Notes under the pieces: generated by a model | The model's input: only the letters and a program-made list of their open reading frames with translations | Told to the model about the DNA's origin: nothing | Databases searched by the model: none | From: JBHHUI01 sp965248775 | Lineage (GTDB): Bacteria; Chloroflexota; Anaerolineae; Anaerolineales; JBHHUI01 | Reading direction: 5' to 3' | DNA length: 64,000 bases | Assembly (NCBI GenBank): GCA_965248775.1 | Contig: OZ252150.1 | Coordinates: forward strand, 3,224,001 to 3,288,000 | Shown here: in pieces, positions 45,467 through 53,794 of the stretch | Layout: every line of letters starts with the position of its first letter | Position numbering within the stretch: the stretch's first letter is position 1 | Program-made: the position numbers and the translations under genes

Positions 45467-46375
45467 ATGTCTGATATCAGTGTGCTTGACCATATTATTG
45501 ATCCCGACAACGATCTGGCCGGAGAAAGCCTGGGCCGGATGCATGAGAGTGTATGGGCAGAGAATCACCGTCGCCAGCTCTACGAATTACAGATCGTTGC
45601 ACTCCGACAAGAACGTCCCGAGATGGACGAGGAAGATCTGATAGATCTTGCGTGGTCTCAGACTGAGCTAGTAGTTGACGAGCCACGGGTCAATGCCAGA
45701 ATACAACGGGACACTCTACGTTCACTTGGCAGAGTGGGGGGGAATGCCCTTTCAGAGATAACCCGTCGCGGACTGTTGATTGGTGACTGGCTTCCATACT
45801 CAGAAGCAGAGTACGATAGTCTGCGCGAAGTCTTCGAAGATACATTGGGCGATGCGTTGTCCAAGGGACAAATCTCAGACATGACGTTTGCAGTCGAGGA
45901 GTTCCTGCCCTTCTGCGCAAACCACGAACTTGATCTACCCCAGGCTATTCTGACACGCAACAACCAGGGACTATCTGGCAAGGGACGTGCTGCTATCCCA
46001 GCACTCCGACGCATCATGAACAGTGATCTGCCAGAGGAAGAGCAGGTCGAGCGTGTGCAAGCCATGATGGAGATGGTCGCCGATCCGAACGAGACCGAGC
46101 ACAAGATACGTGCCAAGACAGAAGGGAACGAGACTGTTCCAAACATGCTGATGTACGAGTACGTTGTCACCGACAACCGCAGCGTGTATATGATCGTAGC
46201 CTCTGACCGGCAACGCACTATACTCTCCCACCGACTAGAAGGCTATGTCGATGAACACCACCTGCACAAAACACCTGAAGAATTTGCTGCGCAGGAAGGT
46301 GTAATCATCGACACACATGTATATCAGTCTGCACCTATTGATGCAGAACGTGATGACGAGACCATTCCGCTATAA
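45467..46375 (+). CDS. hypothetical phage-type protein
   Basis: 302 residues (MSDISVLDHIIDPDNDLAGE...), acidic, no family recognised. GAGG lies 6 nt before ATG. Last gene before the right att site. Confidence 0.6.
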   Translation: MSDISVLDHIIDPDNDLAGESLGRMHESVWAENHRRQLYELQIVALRQERPEMDEEDLIDLAWSQTELVVDEPRVNARIQRDTLRSLGRVGGNALSEITRRGLLIGDWLPYSEAEYDSLREVFEDTLGDALSKGQISDMTFAVEEFLPFCANHELDLPQAILTRNNQGLSGKGRAAIPALRRIMNSDLPEEEQVERVQAMMEMVADPNETEHKIRAKTEGNETVPNMLMYEYVVTDNRSVYMIVASDRQRTILSHRLEGYVDEHHLHKTPEEFAAQEGVIIDTHVYQSAPIDAERDDETIPL

Positions 46376-46439
46376 AAACTTGCTCCAGAATCTAACGAGG
46401 TGTATACTCATTATCTCGAATAAATAACATGATCTCAAC

Positions 46440-46470
46440 GCCCCGCGGACCAAATTACCGCGGGGCTCTT
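46440..46470 (+). terminator. intrinsic terminator at right end of element
   Basis: GCCCCGCGG/CCGCGGGGC followed by TCTTATCTT; ends the rightward operon 78 nt before attR. Confidence 0.75.
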
Positions 46471-46548
46471 ATCTTAACAACATCATAGTACTCTTCTCTA
46501 GCTTCAAACTGGCAGAGAAGTGCCCCAACGTGACCATTTGTTCTCACA

Positions 46549-46596
46549 TCTCTTACACAGAAGAGGTCACAGGTTCGAGTCCTGTTCCGCCCACTT
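46549..46596 (+). repeat. attR: 48-bp direct repeat of tRNA-Val 3' end
   Basis: Identical to 3352-3399. No tRNA 5' half precedes it, so it is a fragment, marking the right boundary of the element. 46597-47003 holds no credible gene. Confidence 0.8.
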
Positions 46597-47003
46597 TCCA
46601 CCTCAATTTTCGTCCGAAAATGTACCATAAGGGGATGAAATTCCTCACCGATTAGTCTCCGAAATTGACCCACTGTCTGCGCTTTACTTAATAACACAAG
46701 CGCTCTCAGGTATTCTTCGTCAGACGACAGCGCAAGCATTGAATTGGCCCTAACGCAATCCCACATGTATCGTTTCCGTCTTTAGCAAACAGGTGTAAAT
46801 TCAAGTAGAAAGTCGCTGCACGCTCAATGTCGTGCCCAGTTGCGGGATGTTATTCTTCCAGCTATCCAGAATAAGCAGCTACCATGGCTTTATCCGGAAC
46901 GTTACGAAGATAACAGCCCCTATAGGTGTGTTAGGCAGATCTTCTTACGATAAGAATATTTTGGGTGGCTTGCCCTGCTACCGGTAATCAAAAGGAGAGT
47001 ACC

Positions 47004-47456
47004 ATGGACATAGTGGTAGAAGTGATAATTGAAGGACCCAAAGAAGATGTCTGGAACGTAATTACTGATATCGAAAACTCACCCAATACAATCGCTGGAA
47101 TCGAGAAAATCGAAATCCTAGAAAAACCAAGCGATGGTCTCGTTGGCCTAAAATGGGAAGAGACCCGGACTCTATTTGGCAGGACGGCAATGGAAACGAT
47201 GTGGATAACCGATGTCAAAGAGAATGAAATGTATAAAACACGCGCTGAAAGTCACGGCGCGGTGTACATCACCAGTCTCACTATTTCAGAGCAGGACGGA
47301 AAAACTCGATTGAGCATGGAATTCGACGGCGCTCCGCAAACTCTCGTTGCTAAGGTGATGGCTGCTGCGATGGGTATATTCTTTAATAAAGCGACCAGAA
47401 ATGCCCTGATGCAAGACCTTATTGATATAAAGGCCGCTGTTGAACAAGCCGGTTAA
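47004..47456 (+). CDS. SRPBCC (START-like) family protein
   Basis: 150 residues; MDIVVEVIIEGPKEDVWNVI ... polyketide-cyclase/CoxG-like helix-grip fold with a hydrophobic pocket; ligand unknown. AAAGGAG lies 8 nt before ATG 47004. 47457-47772 has no gene. Confidence 0.8.
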   Translation: MDIVVEVIIEGPKEDVWNVITDIENSPNTIAGIEKIEILEKPSDGLVGLKWEETRTLFGRTAMETMWITDVKENEMYKTRAESHGAVYITSLTISEQDGKTRLSMEFDGAPQTLVAKVMAAAMGIFFNKATRNALMQDLIDIKAAVEQAG

Positions 47457-47772
47457 ATTCAGGTAGAACTTATTGCTTGAACACTAAACTATTTGCATCG
47501 ATTTTCTCAATCCCGTGACCGTAGGCAATCACCTAATGGACACGTCTACAGCGGCAGCAATTCGGGGCTCACCGTTGGCGTCGTTTGCCTTGCGGGTGAA
47601 GACCCGGCGTTAGGCGGGTATGCAATTATTGTAAGTTGAATAAAAAGTTGGGATTTGGTCAGCATAATTCAGGAATGATGTTGGTCAATAATCTACAAGA
47701 AAATTACATCGGCGCAGAGTTAGCAAGCTGATGAACAGTTGGATCAATTTATTGTAACTGGAGAAATTAATC

Positions 47773-49286
47773 ATGAATGCAATAAATGAATTTAAGCGGC
47801 TTAGCGGTTGCTATTTTATTGACAATGAAATTAAGTCAAGCGCAAGTCCCACACGATACGATGTTATCGATCCCGCCACCGAAGTAGTGCTTGGCCAATT
47901 CGCTGATTGTGCAGAAAGTGAAATTGCGGATGTGATTGCCAGCACCAATAAGCACAGCGGCTATGGAGTGCCGAGACCGGATTGGTGCGCGCCGAACTTA
48001 TGCACGATATGGCGGCGAAAATACGTGAGATGTCTCTGGTCCATGCAGAAATGATGACCCTTGAGATGGGAAAACCCTTTAAAGAAAGTGCGGATGAAGT
48101 AGCGTGGTCTGCGAGTGCAATCGATTACTATGCTGAAGTCGGCCGGCATGATTGCGGTCGCGTCATAAACTCAAATGTGACCGGACAGTTTCATTACACT
48201 GTAAAAGAACCGATGGGTGTTGTTGTGATCATATTGCCCTTCAACTTCCCCTATGTGTTGTTGTATTGGGAAGCTGCGGCAGCAATTGCAGCGGGAAACA
48301 GCGTTATCGTGAAACCCTCCGAACTTACCAGTTTGTCGACGCTCAAGTTCATGGAATCTTTTAAAGCGCTGCCATCAGGTGTAATTCAGTGCGTCAGCGG
48401 TACTGGTAGAGTCGGGAAACAGTTGGTCAGTAGCAATGATACCCATATGGTTGCCTTTACAGGTAGCGTGGAAACGGGCCAGAATGTGGCAAAGACGTGT
48501 GCCGAAAGTTTTAAGCCAAATCTGATCGAAGCATCGGGAAATGAAGCGTTTATCGTCATGCCTTCCGCTCCCTTGGACGTTGCCGTGTGCGGCGCAGTAT
48601 TCGCATCAAATTTAAACTGTGGCCAGGTATGTACAGCAGCAGAACGATTCTATATACACCAGGATGTACAGGATATATTTCTCGAACGACTGGTGGAAGA
48701 AACTCTCAAACTTCGTATCGGAAACGGATTGGAGCGCGTCGATGTCGGTCCAATGGTTACAGAAAAGGAACGTTAACGCTACGAGAAAGTACTAGCACGA
48801 GCGATCGAACAAGGCGCGACGCTCGAGTGTAGCGGCAAACGTTCAGATGGATTCGACAAGGGGTGGTACGTCGAACCCACCGTGCTTACCAATGTCACTC
48901 CTGATATGGATATTATGAATGGGGAATCTTTTGGCCCTGTAACGCCAATTTGTAGTGTTCGCAGCTTTGACGAGGCCATCGAACTCGCAAACAATTCCAA
49001 ATACGGACTCGGTTCCACAGTTTTTACCGTTGATCTCAACGAAGGTATACGGGCAGTCAATGAAATCGTTGCTGGCATGGTCTGGGTTAATTCACCCTTA
49101 CTAGACAATGATGCCGGACCATTTGGGGGCCGCAAGTTTTCAGGAATTGGCCGACAACTTGGTGCAGAAGGATTAGACACATTCAGACATACCAAACTGG
49201 CAATGGTGGACTATGGTTCCGCGCCACAGGATTTCTGGTGGTTTCCCTACCAGGATAGCGAAAGCTTCGAGAGACAGGGCAGGTAA
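47773..49286 (+). pseudogene. aldehyde dehydrogenase, frameshift plus UAA
   Basis: Spread over two frames: MNAINEFKRLSGCYFIDNEI ... STNK, then AQRLWSAETGLVRAELMHDM (shift near 47958). An in-frame TAA lies at 48774 between EKER and RYEKVLARAI. ALDH motifs remain: NFPYVLLYWEAAAA, FTGSVETGQ, IEASGNE (general-base Glu) and NCGQVC (nucleophile Cys). Full family length of about 500. UAA excludes selenocysteine; this is decay. Confidence 0.85.
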
Positions 49287-49489
49287 TGTAATGAGTTGAG
49301 TAGGTTGGTTTTCGAGTCGTAACCCACTATTTAACTGAGTTGTTTCTGGATGTAGAAACATCCGCGGCTTGGAGCTAGAAAACGAACCGCAGGACGCATT
49401 GATTGGAAGACATAATCGCGAGGTACAGTTCGCATTGCTGATGTAATAAGGTCAGATAAGCGGTCTGGGGTAGGCGGATCGTGTTGCTA

Positions 49490-49536
49490 TCTCTTAGACA
49501 GAAGAGGTCACTGGTTAGAGTCTCGTTCCGTCCACT
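49490..49536 (+). repeat. degenerate third copy of the tRNA-Val att repeat
   Basis: TCTCTTAGACAGAAGAGGTC ... matches the 48-bp repeat at all but about six positions. It suggests an older, adjacent integration whose remains are 46597-49489. 49287-49489 and 49589-49877 hold no supported gene. Confidence 0.65.
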
Positions 49537-49550
49537 ATCATTCCTAACAA

Positions 49551-49583
49551 AACGGCCTGCTGTACATTCAGCAGGCCGTTTTA
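49551..49583. terminator. strong hairpin terminator
   Basis: AACGGCCTGCTG/CAGCAGGCCGTT with TTTT after and AAAA before; possibly the original tRNA-Val terminator carried with the fragment. Confidence 0.7.
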
Positions 49584-49877
49584 GCTCCTAAATTTTGGCA
49601 CCAATATAGTGATCTTCACAATATACCGTTGCCCGCCATCTACTGTGAAGTCGTGGGCGAGTCGCGCGTTTTGCGATAATTCAGCGTTGCGTGTAGATTC
49701 GCAAAGGAATGGATGATCTCCATTCCTCGGCGCGTATCTATTCAACCTGGCGTTAGCTGGAACTCTAGGCGGCGTGGGGATAAAGCTTTCTAGACCACCA
49801 ATAAAACCAAAAGGCAATTCGTCGAGATAGTACGAAGCTGAAAAACTGAAATTTCTCACACCCGAGGAGGTGCAAGT

Positions 49878-51449
49878 ATGGAAGTCCCTCTGACACCAAT
49901 GGATTTTGCACGGCGTGCGCGCAGATTGTACGCTGACCGGGAAGCTGTTGTAGATGGAGAACTGCGGCTCACCTATGCACAGTTTTTCGAGCGTTGTGAT
50001 CGTTGGTCATCGGCGTTGCAAGGATTCGGCATCAAGCAAGGTGATCGCGTAGCTTATATCGCGCCCAACACCCATGCGCAGCTTGAATCATATTATGCTG
50101 TGCCTCAGATTGGGGCGGTTATCGTGCCGATTAATTATCGGCTCATTGCTGCTGACTTTGCCTACATCATCAACCACTGTGGTGCTCGGATCGTGTGCGC
50201 CCATAGCGATTATCTTGAGGCTGTGGACAGCGTCCGTGCCGAATTGCCAAACGTAGAGCAATTTGTGGCTCTGGAAGGGACCAGAGAAGGGTGGCTTGAT
50301 TATGAAGCGACCCTGAACGCTGCTTCGTCTGATTTTATTCATCCGGCTATCGATGAAAGTGATCTCATATCGATCAACTACACAAGCGGCACCACCGCGC
50401 GTCCTAAAGGGGTGATGATTACACATCGCAATGCGTATATGAATATAGTGGGAACGCTAGTACATCATTCATTAGCAGCCAAAGACCGCTATCTGTGGAC
50501 GCTGCCAATGTTCCATGCCAATGGTTGGACTTTTGTGTGGATCGTCACAGCCGTAGGTGCTGCCCATATCTGCTTACGCGAAGTCGAGCCACGCTCAGTC
50601 TTTGCACTGATTGAGAGCGAGAACATCAGCATGTTTTGCGCTGCACCAACGATACTCATTGGCCTCGCCGATGCGCCTGATGAGCTACGCTACAACGCAC
50701 GCCGGGGAGTACGCTTGTTCACAGCCGGCGCCCCGCCGGCAGCCGCCACCATTGAGCGCGTCGAGAGTGACCTGGGATGGAACCTGACCCAAGTCTATGG
50801 GCTAACAGAGACAGCACCTCTTATCACCATTTGCGAAGAGCGCCCAGAACATCTCCAACTCTCGCCACAAGAACGCGCAGTGGTCAAAGCACGACAAGGC
50901 GTTGAGCTTATTACCTCCGGTGAACTTATCGTTGTAGACCCAGATGGGAACGAAGTGCCGCACGATGGAGAGACAGTGGGCGAGATTGTAGTGCGCGGCA
51001 ATGTGGTGATGAAAGGCTACTTCAACGACCCCGAGGCAACAGCTGCAGCGATGCGCGATGGTTGGTTCCACTCAGGTGATGCCGCTGTGGTGCATCCTGA
51101 CGGCTATGCTGAGATTCGTGACCGCATTAAGGACGTCATCATCAGCGGTGGTGAGAACATCTCCTCAGTAGAAATAGAGGGCGTGCTGTTGCGCCACGCT
51201 GCCGTAAAAGAAGTGGCCATTGTGGGGATGCCGCATGAGAAGTGGGGCGAATCACCGCATGCTTTTGTTATATTGCGCGCAGGCTCAACGGTAACAGAGG
51301 ACGAGATGAAACAGTTTGTGCGCGATCGTCTCGCGCATTTCAAAATGCCGCAATGGGTAACATTTGTGGATGATCTGCCTAAAACGGCGACAGGGAAAGT
51401 TCAAAAATATATTTTACGGGGTAGCAGCACATCGATTGCCAAGCAGTAA
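49878..51449 (+). CDS. acyl-CoA synthetase (AMP-dependent ligase)
   Basis: 523 residues, full length. AMP-binding motifs: YTSGTTARPKGV (P-loop), VYGLTETAP, DGWFHSGDA, IISGGENISSVEIE and the C-terminal catalytic Lys in LPKTATGKVQKY. It activates a fatty or aromatic acid with CoA. GAGGAGG upstream of ATG. First gene of the rightward cluster to 57174. Confidence 0.9.
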   Translation: MEVPLTPMDFARRARRLYADREAVVDGELRLTYAQFFERCDRWSSALQGFGIKQGDRVAYIAPNTHAQLESYYAVPQIGAVIVPINYRLIAADFAYIINHCGARIVCAHSDYLEAVDSVRAELPNVEQFVALEGTREGWLDYEATLNAASSDFIHPAIDESDLISINYTSGTTARPKGVMITHRNAYMNIVGTLVHHSLAAKDRYLWTLPMFHANGWTFVWIVTAVGAAHICLREVEPRSVFALIESENISMFCAAPTILIGLADAPDELRYNARRGVRLFTAGAPPAAATIERVESDLGWNLTQVYGLTETAPLITICEERPEHLQLSPQERAVVKARQGVELITSGELIVVDPDGNEVPHDGETVGEIVVRGNVVMKGYFNDPEATAAAMRDGWFHSGDAAVVHPDGYAEIRDRIKDVIISGGENISSVEIEGVLLRHAAVKEVAIVGMPHEKWGESPHAFVILRAGSTVTEDEMKQFVRDRLAHFKMPQWVTFVDDLPKTATGKVQKYILRGSSTSIAKQ

Positions 51450-51474
51450 TACTCCTTCAAAAAGACGGAGAGAC

Positions 51475-51918
51475 ATGGCACCAGATCTCAGTACATTCTC
51501 CTCAAACTCAGCAACGGCCGTTCAGGAGTTCATCATTCGAACGTACCTGCCCGAAGAAGATGTTGAAAAGACACTGCAAGCGGTTACAGAAGTTGTTCCT
51601 TTAAGAGTTGGCAGTTACGAAAATGTTGCGTTCCAGTCACCATCAGGAATCCAAAAGTTTCGTCCCGTGTCAGGTTCACATATTGGGGAATCAGCGCAGG
51701 TGCTCGATTTCCCTGTAGTCGAGTTGATTTTCTCCATCCCATATGATGAAGCTACTCTCAAGAAAGTGGTTGATCGCATTTTTGACGTACACATAGCCGA
51801 AGAACCTGTAATCTATATCGATGAAAGTTGGTCGACTCGGGCAAAACGCTATTCGGATAAATCCAACCCGAATCGATTCTGGAACCGATCGAAATATGAT
51901 GACAAAAGCAAATGGTAG
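51475..51918 (+). CDS. NIF3 insert-domain / PII-like protein
   Basis: 147 residues. FIIRTYLPEEDVEKTLQAVT ... VGSYENVAFQSPSG ... FRPVSGSHIGES ... VVELIFSIPYDEATLKKVVD ... EEPVIYIDE follows the YqfO-type insert domain of NIF3 proteins, here stand-alone. Function unknown. Confidence 0.6.
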   Translation: MAPDLSTFSSNSATAVQEFIIRTYLPEEDVEKTLQAVTEVVPLRVGSYENVAFQSPSGIQKFRPVSGSHIGESAQVLDFPVVELIFSIPYDEATLKKVVDRIFDVHIAEEPVIYIDESWSTRAKRYSDKSNPNRFWNRSKYDDKSKW

Positions 51919-51952
51919 TTGAGCGTATCCATTAAATGGCAATCCTAAACAA

Positions 51953-52369
51953 ATGCCCACCATTGAGTTTGATCTCCCCAAAAGTAGGCTGAGGCGAATC
52001 GCCCTGATTGGGCTGTCGGCGTGTTTCGTGCTCAATGGAGTAAACCATTTCGTGAACACCAAGTTCTATGTTTCGATAATGCCCCTTTCTCTCCCCGCTC
52101 CGCTTGCTCTCGTTTATACGAGTGGAGTATTCGAAATCCTCGGCGGACTGGGTGTCCTTCATCGTCCAACGCGGAGATTAGCGGGGTGTGGGCTTGTCAC
52201 GCTGCTAATCGCTGTATTCCCCGCGAACGTGGAAATGGCGGTTCGCTCCGAAGATTTTGTAGACATCTCTTCACCTGGAGCGCTGTATGCAAGGCTTCCT
52301 TTTCAGTTTGTTTTCATTGCATGGGTTTACTATGCAGCACTGTGGGAGCGGAACGAGGCTGTGGTCTAA
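51953..52369 (+). CDS. DoxX-like membrane protein
   Basis: 138 residues with four hydrophobic helices and the DoxX patterns FVLNGVNHFVNTKFY and FEILGGLGVL. Integral membrane; role unknown, in other bacteria linked to redox or detoxification. Confidence 0.75.
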   Translation: MPTIEFDLPKSRLRRIALIGLSACFVLNGVNHFVNTKFYVSIMPLSLPAPLALVYTSGVFEILGGLGVLHRPTRRLAGCGLVTLLIAVFPANVEMAVRSEDFVDISSPGALYARLPFQFVFIAWVYYAALWERNEAVV

Positions 52370-52427
52370 CACTCGCTCGACATCAGCCATCATCTGACTT
52401 AATGGCGGCAACGGAGTCCGCGCTTAT

Positions 52428-52820
52428 ATGAATCAAGCCATAGTTCACGTAGCCATTGTCGTTCGCGACTATGATGAGGCAATCGAGTTTTACACGAAGA
52501 GGCTCCACTTCACTCTTGTCGAAGATACCTATCAACCCGAACAAGATAAGCGCTGGGTGGTGGTCGCTCCGGCGGGATCTACCGGCACAAACCTGCTACT
52601 TGCAAGAGCCGCTACACCTGAGCAGGAAGCCTTCATCGGCAACCAGACCGGTGGCCGAGTGTTTCTATTTCTCAATTCCGATGATTTCTGGCGGGACTAC
52701 AATGAAATGGTTTCACGCGGGATACGATTTGTGCGGGAGCCGAAAGTGGCGCCATATGGCACAGTTGCGGTTTTCGAAGATTTATACGGGAATCTGTGGG
52801 ACCTGCTGGAATTGAAATAG
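52428..52820 (+). CDS. VOC (glyoxalase/bleomycin-resistance) family protein
   Basis: 130 residues, one full VOC fold: HVAIVVRDYDEAIEFYTKRL, RVFLFLNSDDF, and the metal-site end EDLYGNLWDLLE. Metal-dependent enzyme or binding protein; substrate unknown. 122 nt upstream of the MerB-like gene. Confidence 0.85.
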   Translation: MNQAIVHVAIVVRDYDEAIEFYTKRLHFTLVEDTYQPEQDKRWVVVAPAGSTGTNLLLARAATPEQEAFIGNQTGGRVFLFLNSDDFWRDYNEMVSRGIRFVREPKVAPYGTVAVFEDLYGNLWDLLELK

Positions 52821-52942
52821 AACTAACAGTGGCCCTTATTGGGGGATCGCCGCCCAAAGACATCTCCGCCAGCGATGGTAGTTATTCGGCGGCTCGCGTA
52901 TTGCCGCGTCGCTGGACGGTGATCCTTGAAAGGATTTAGCTC

Positions 52943-53689
52943 ATGAATGATTACGTATTATTGGGACGCGGCGATCAGCTTACTTCGTTGCCGCGCACAC
53001 AATGGGAGCAGCATTTGGCTCTCGTTCCGCAGCATAGTAAAAGCAGACTCGCATTCATGTCCACAGCCCATCACCAAGTGCGTTATCTTGTCGTCAAAGA
53101 ACTGCCGCGTGCCGGGGAACCTTTGTCTCCGGAGTTCATCGCCCGCTCATTGGAGTTGCCCGTGGCTCAAGTCGAAACCATTCTTGATGAGTTGGAGCAA
53201 AATCTCTTTTTCCTTACACGTGATCGTCGCGGTGACGTGACGTGGGCTTTTCCTGTTACAGTGGACAAAACGCCACATCGGGTATCCTTACATACCGGCG
53301 AGCGACTCTATGGTGCTTGAGCAGAAGATGTGATGGCCGTGCCCTTCGTGCAAGGGCATTTACGAAACGAAACAATATCTGCGAAAATAAAGACCGAATG
53401 TGCCCATTGTCAGCAACCGATCCACATGACTGTGGACAGCGAGTCTAATTACGAGCTACATACTAGTGACGCACAGCCTTTGGTCTTCGAACCTCATATC
53501 AATTGGGAAACCTTCACCGAACCAAACATTATCCACGCTTATTGAAACAACTCAGTGTTCTTCTGGTCAGAAGAACATGCGCGTGAACATCGTGCCGCGG
53601 AGGAACAAGTGGATGGGGTGTACCTGACATTAGAGCAAAGTCTATTCGCCACACCGATTGTTCAGAGAGCATTGTTTGCGTTCAAGTAG
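52943..53689 (+). CDS. MerB-like organomercurial lyase with two UGA (Sec) codons
   Basis: One frame of 248 codons from ATG 52943 (AAAGGAT upstream) to TAG 53687, broken only by TGA at codon 126 (53318) and codon 201 (53543). The N-terminal winged helix (about 40-85) and linker WAFPVTVDKTPHRVSLHTGE match MerB. Around the UGAs: ERLYGA-U-AEDV aligns with the MerB site LYAWC-ALD (catalytic Cys96, Asp99), and HAY-U-NNSVFFWSEEH with the second catalytic Cys159 region. TECAHC lies between. Both catalytic cysteines are thus UGA, each followed by a SECIS-like hairpin; other genes here end normally at UGA. Inferred double selenoprotein cleaving carbon-metal bonds. Confidence 0.8.
53318..53358 (+). promoter_or_regulatory. 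bSECIS-like hairpin after first UGA
   Basis: UGA at 53318. Stem TGCCCTT (53340-53346) / AAGGGCA (53352-53358), 7 perfect pairs, loop CGTGC with G at position 2, about 28 nt after the UGA: within the range known for bacterial SECIS elements that recruit SelB. Confidence 0.6.
53543..53576 (+). promoter_or_regulatory. bSECIS-like hairpin after second UGA
   Basis: UGA at 53543. Stem GTTCTTCT (53557-53564) / AGAAGAAC (53569-53576), 8 perfect pairs, loop GGTC beginning with G, about 20 nt after the UGA. It fits the bacterial SECIS model closely. Confidence 0.65.
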
Positions 53690-53794
53690 GTGTCGGATGC
53701 TATCAAGCAGTTTGTTCTTCAACCGCATATTGCCAACCTGCTTGAGGCTCTAGCAATTCGGCGTCGCTGTCCTTACACGTGCACGCACAGTTTA
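53690..53794 (+). pseudogene. open frame after the MerB-like gene, cut by ISAzo13 element
   Basis: The MerB frame stays open past TAG for 35 codons (GTG 53690: VSDAIKQFVLQPHIANLLEA ... CPYTCTHSL) up to the IS target site. After the IS and its 3-bp duplication it reads EWPTAK and stops. It is either a short second gene or a former C-terminal extension. No ribosome binding site. Confidence 0.35.

Noticed and set aside
46455..46766. Leftward 103-codon ORF across attR
   Set aside because: It is partly the antisense of the tRNA fragment (the familiar NRTRTCDL string), has no ribosome binding site and no family.
47773..49286. Recoded stop in the aldehyde dehydrogenase
   Set aside because: The stop is UAA and the gene also has a frameshift; the catalytic Cys codon is a normal TGT.
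49581..49859. Leftward 92-codon ORF before the acyl-CoA synthetase
   Set aside because: No ribosome binding site, runs into a terminator and no recognisable domain; likely chance.
52943..53689. Explaining the UGA codons by a UGA-reassigned genetic code
   Set aside because: Many genes in the window end with TGA directly before or overlapping the next start, and Trp is encoded by TGG throughout.
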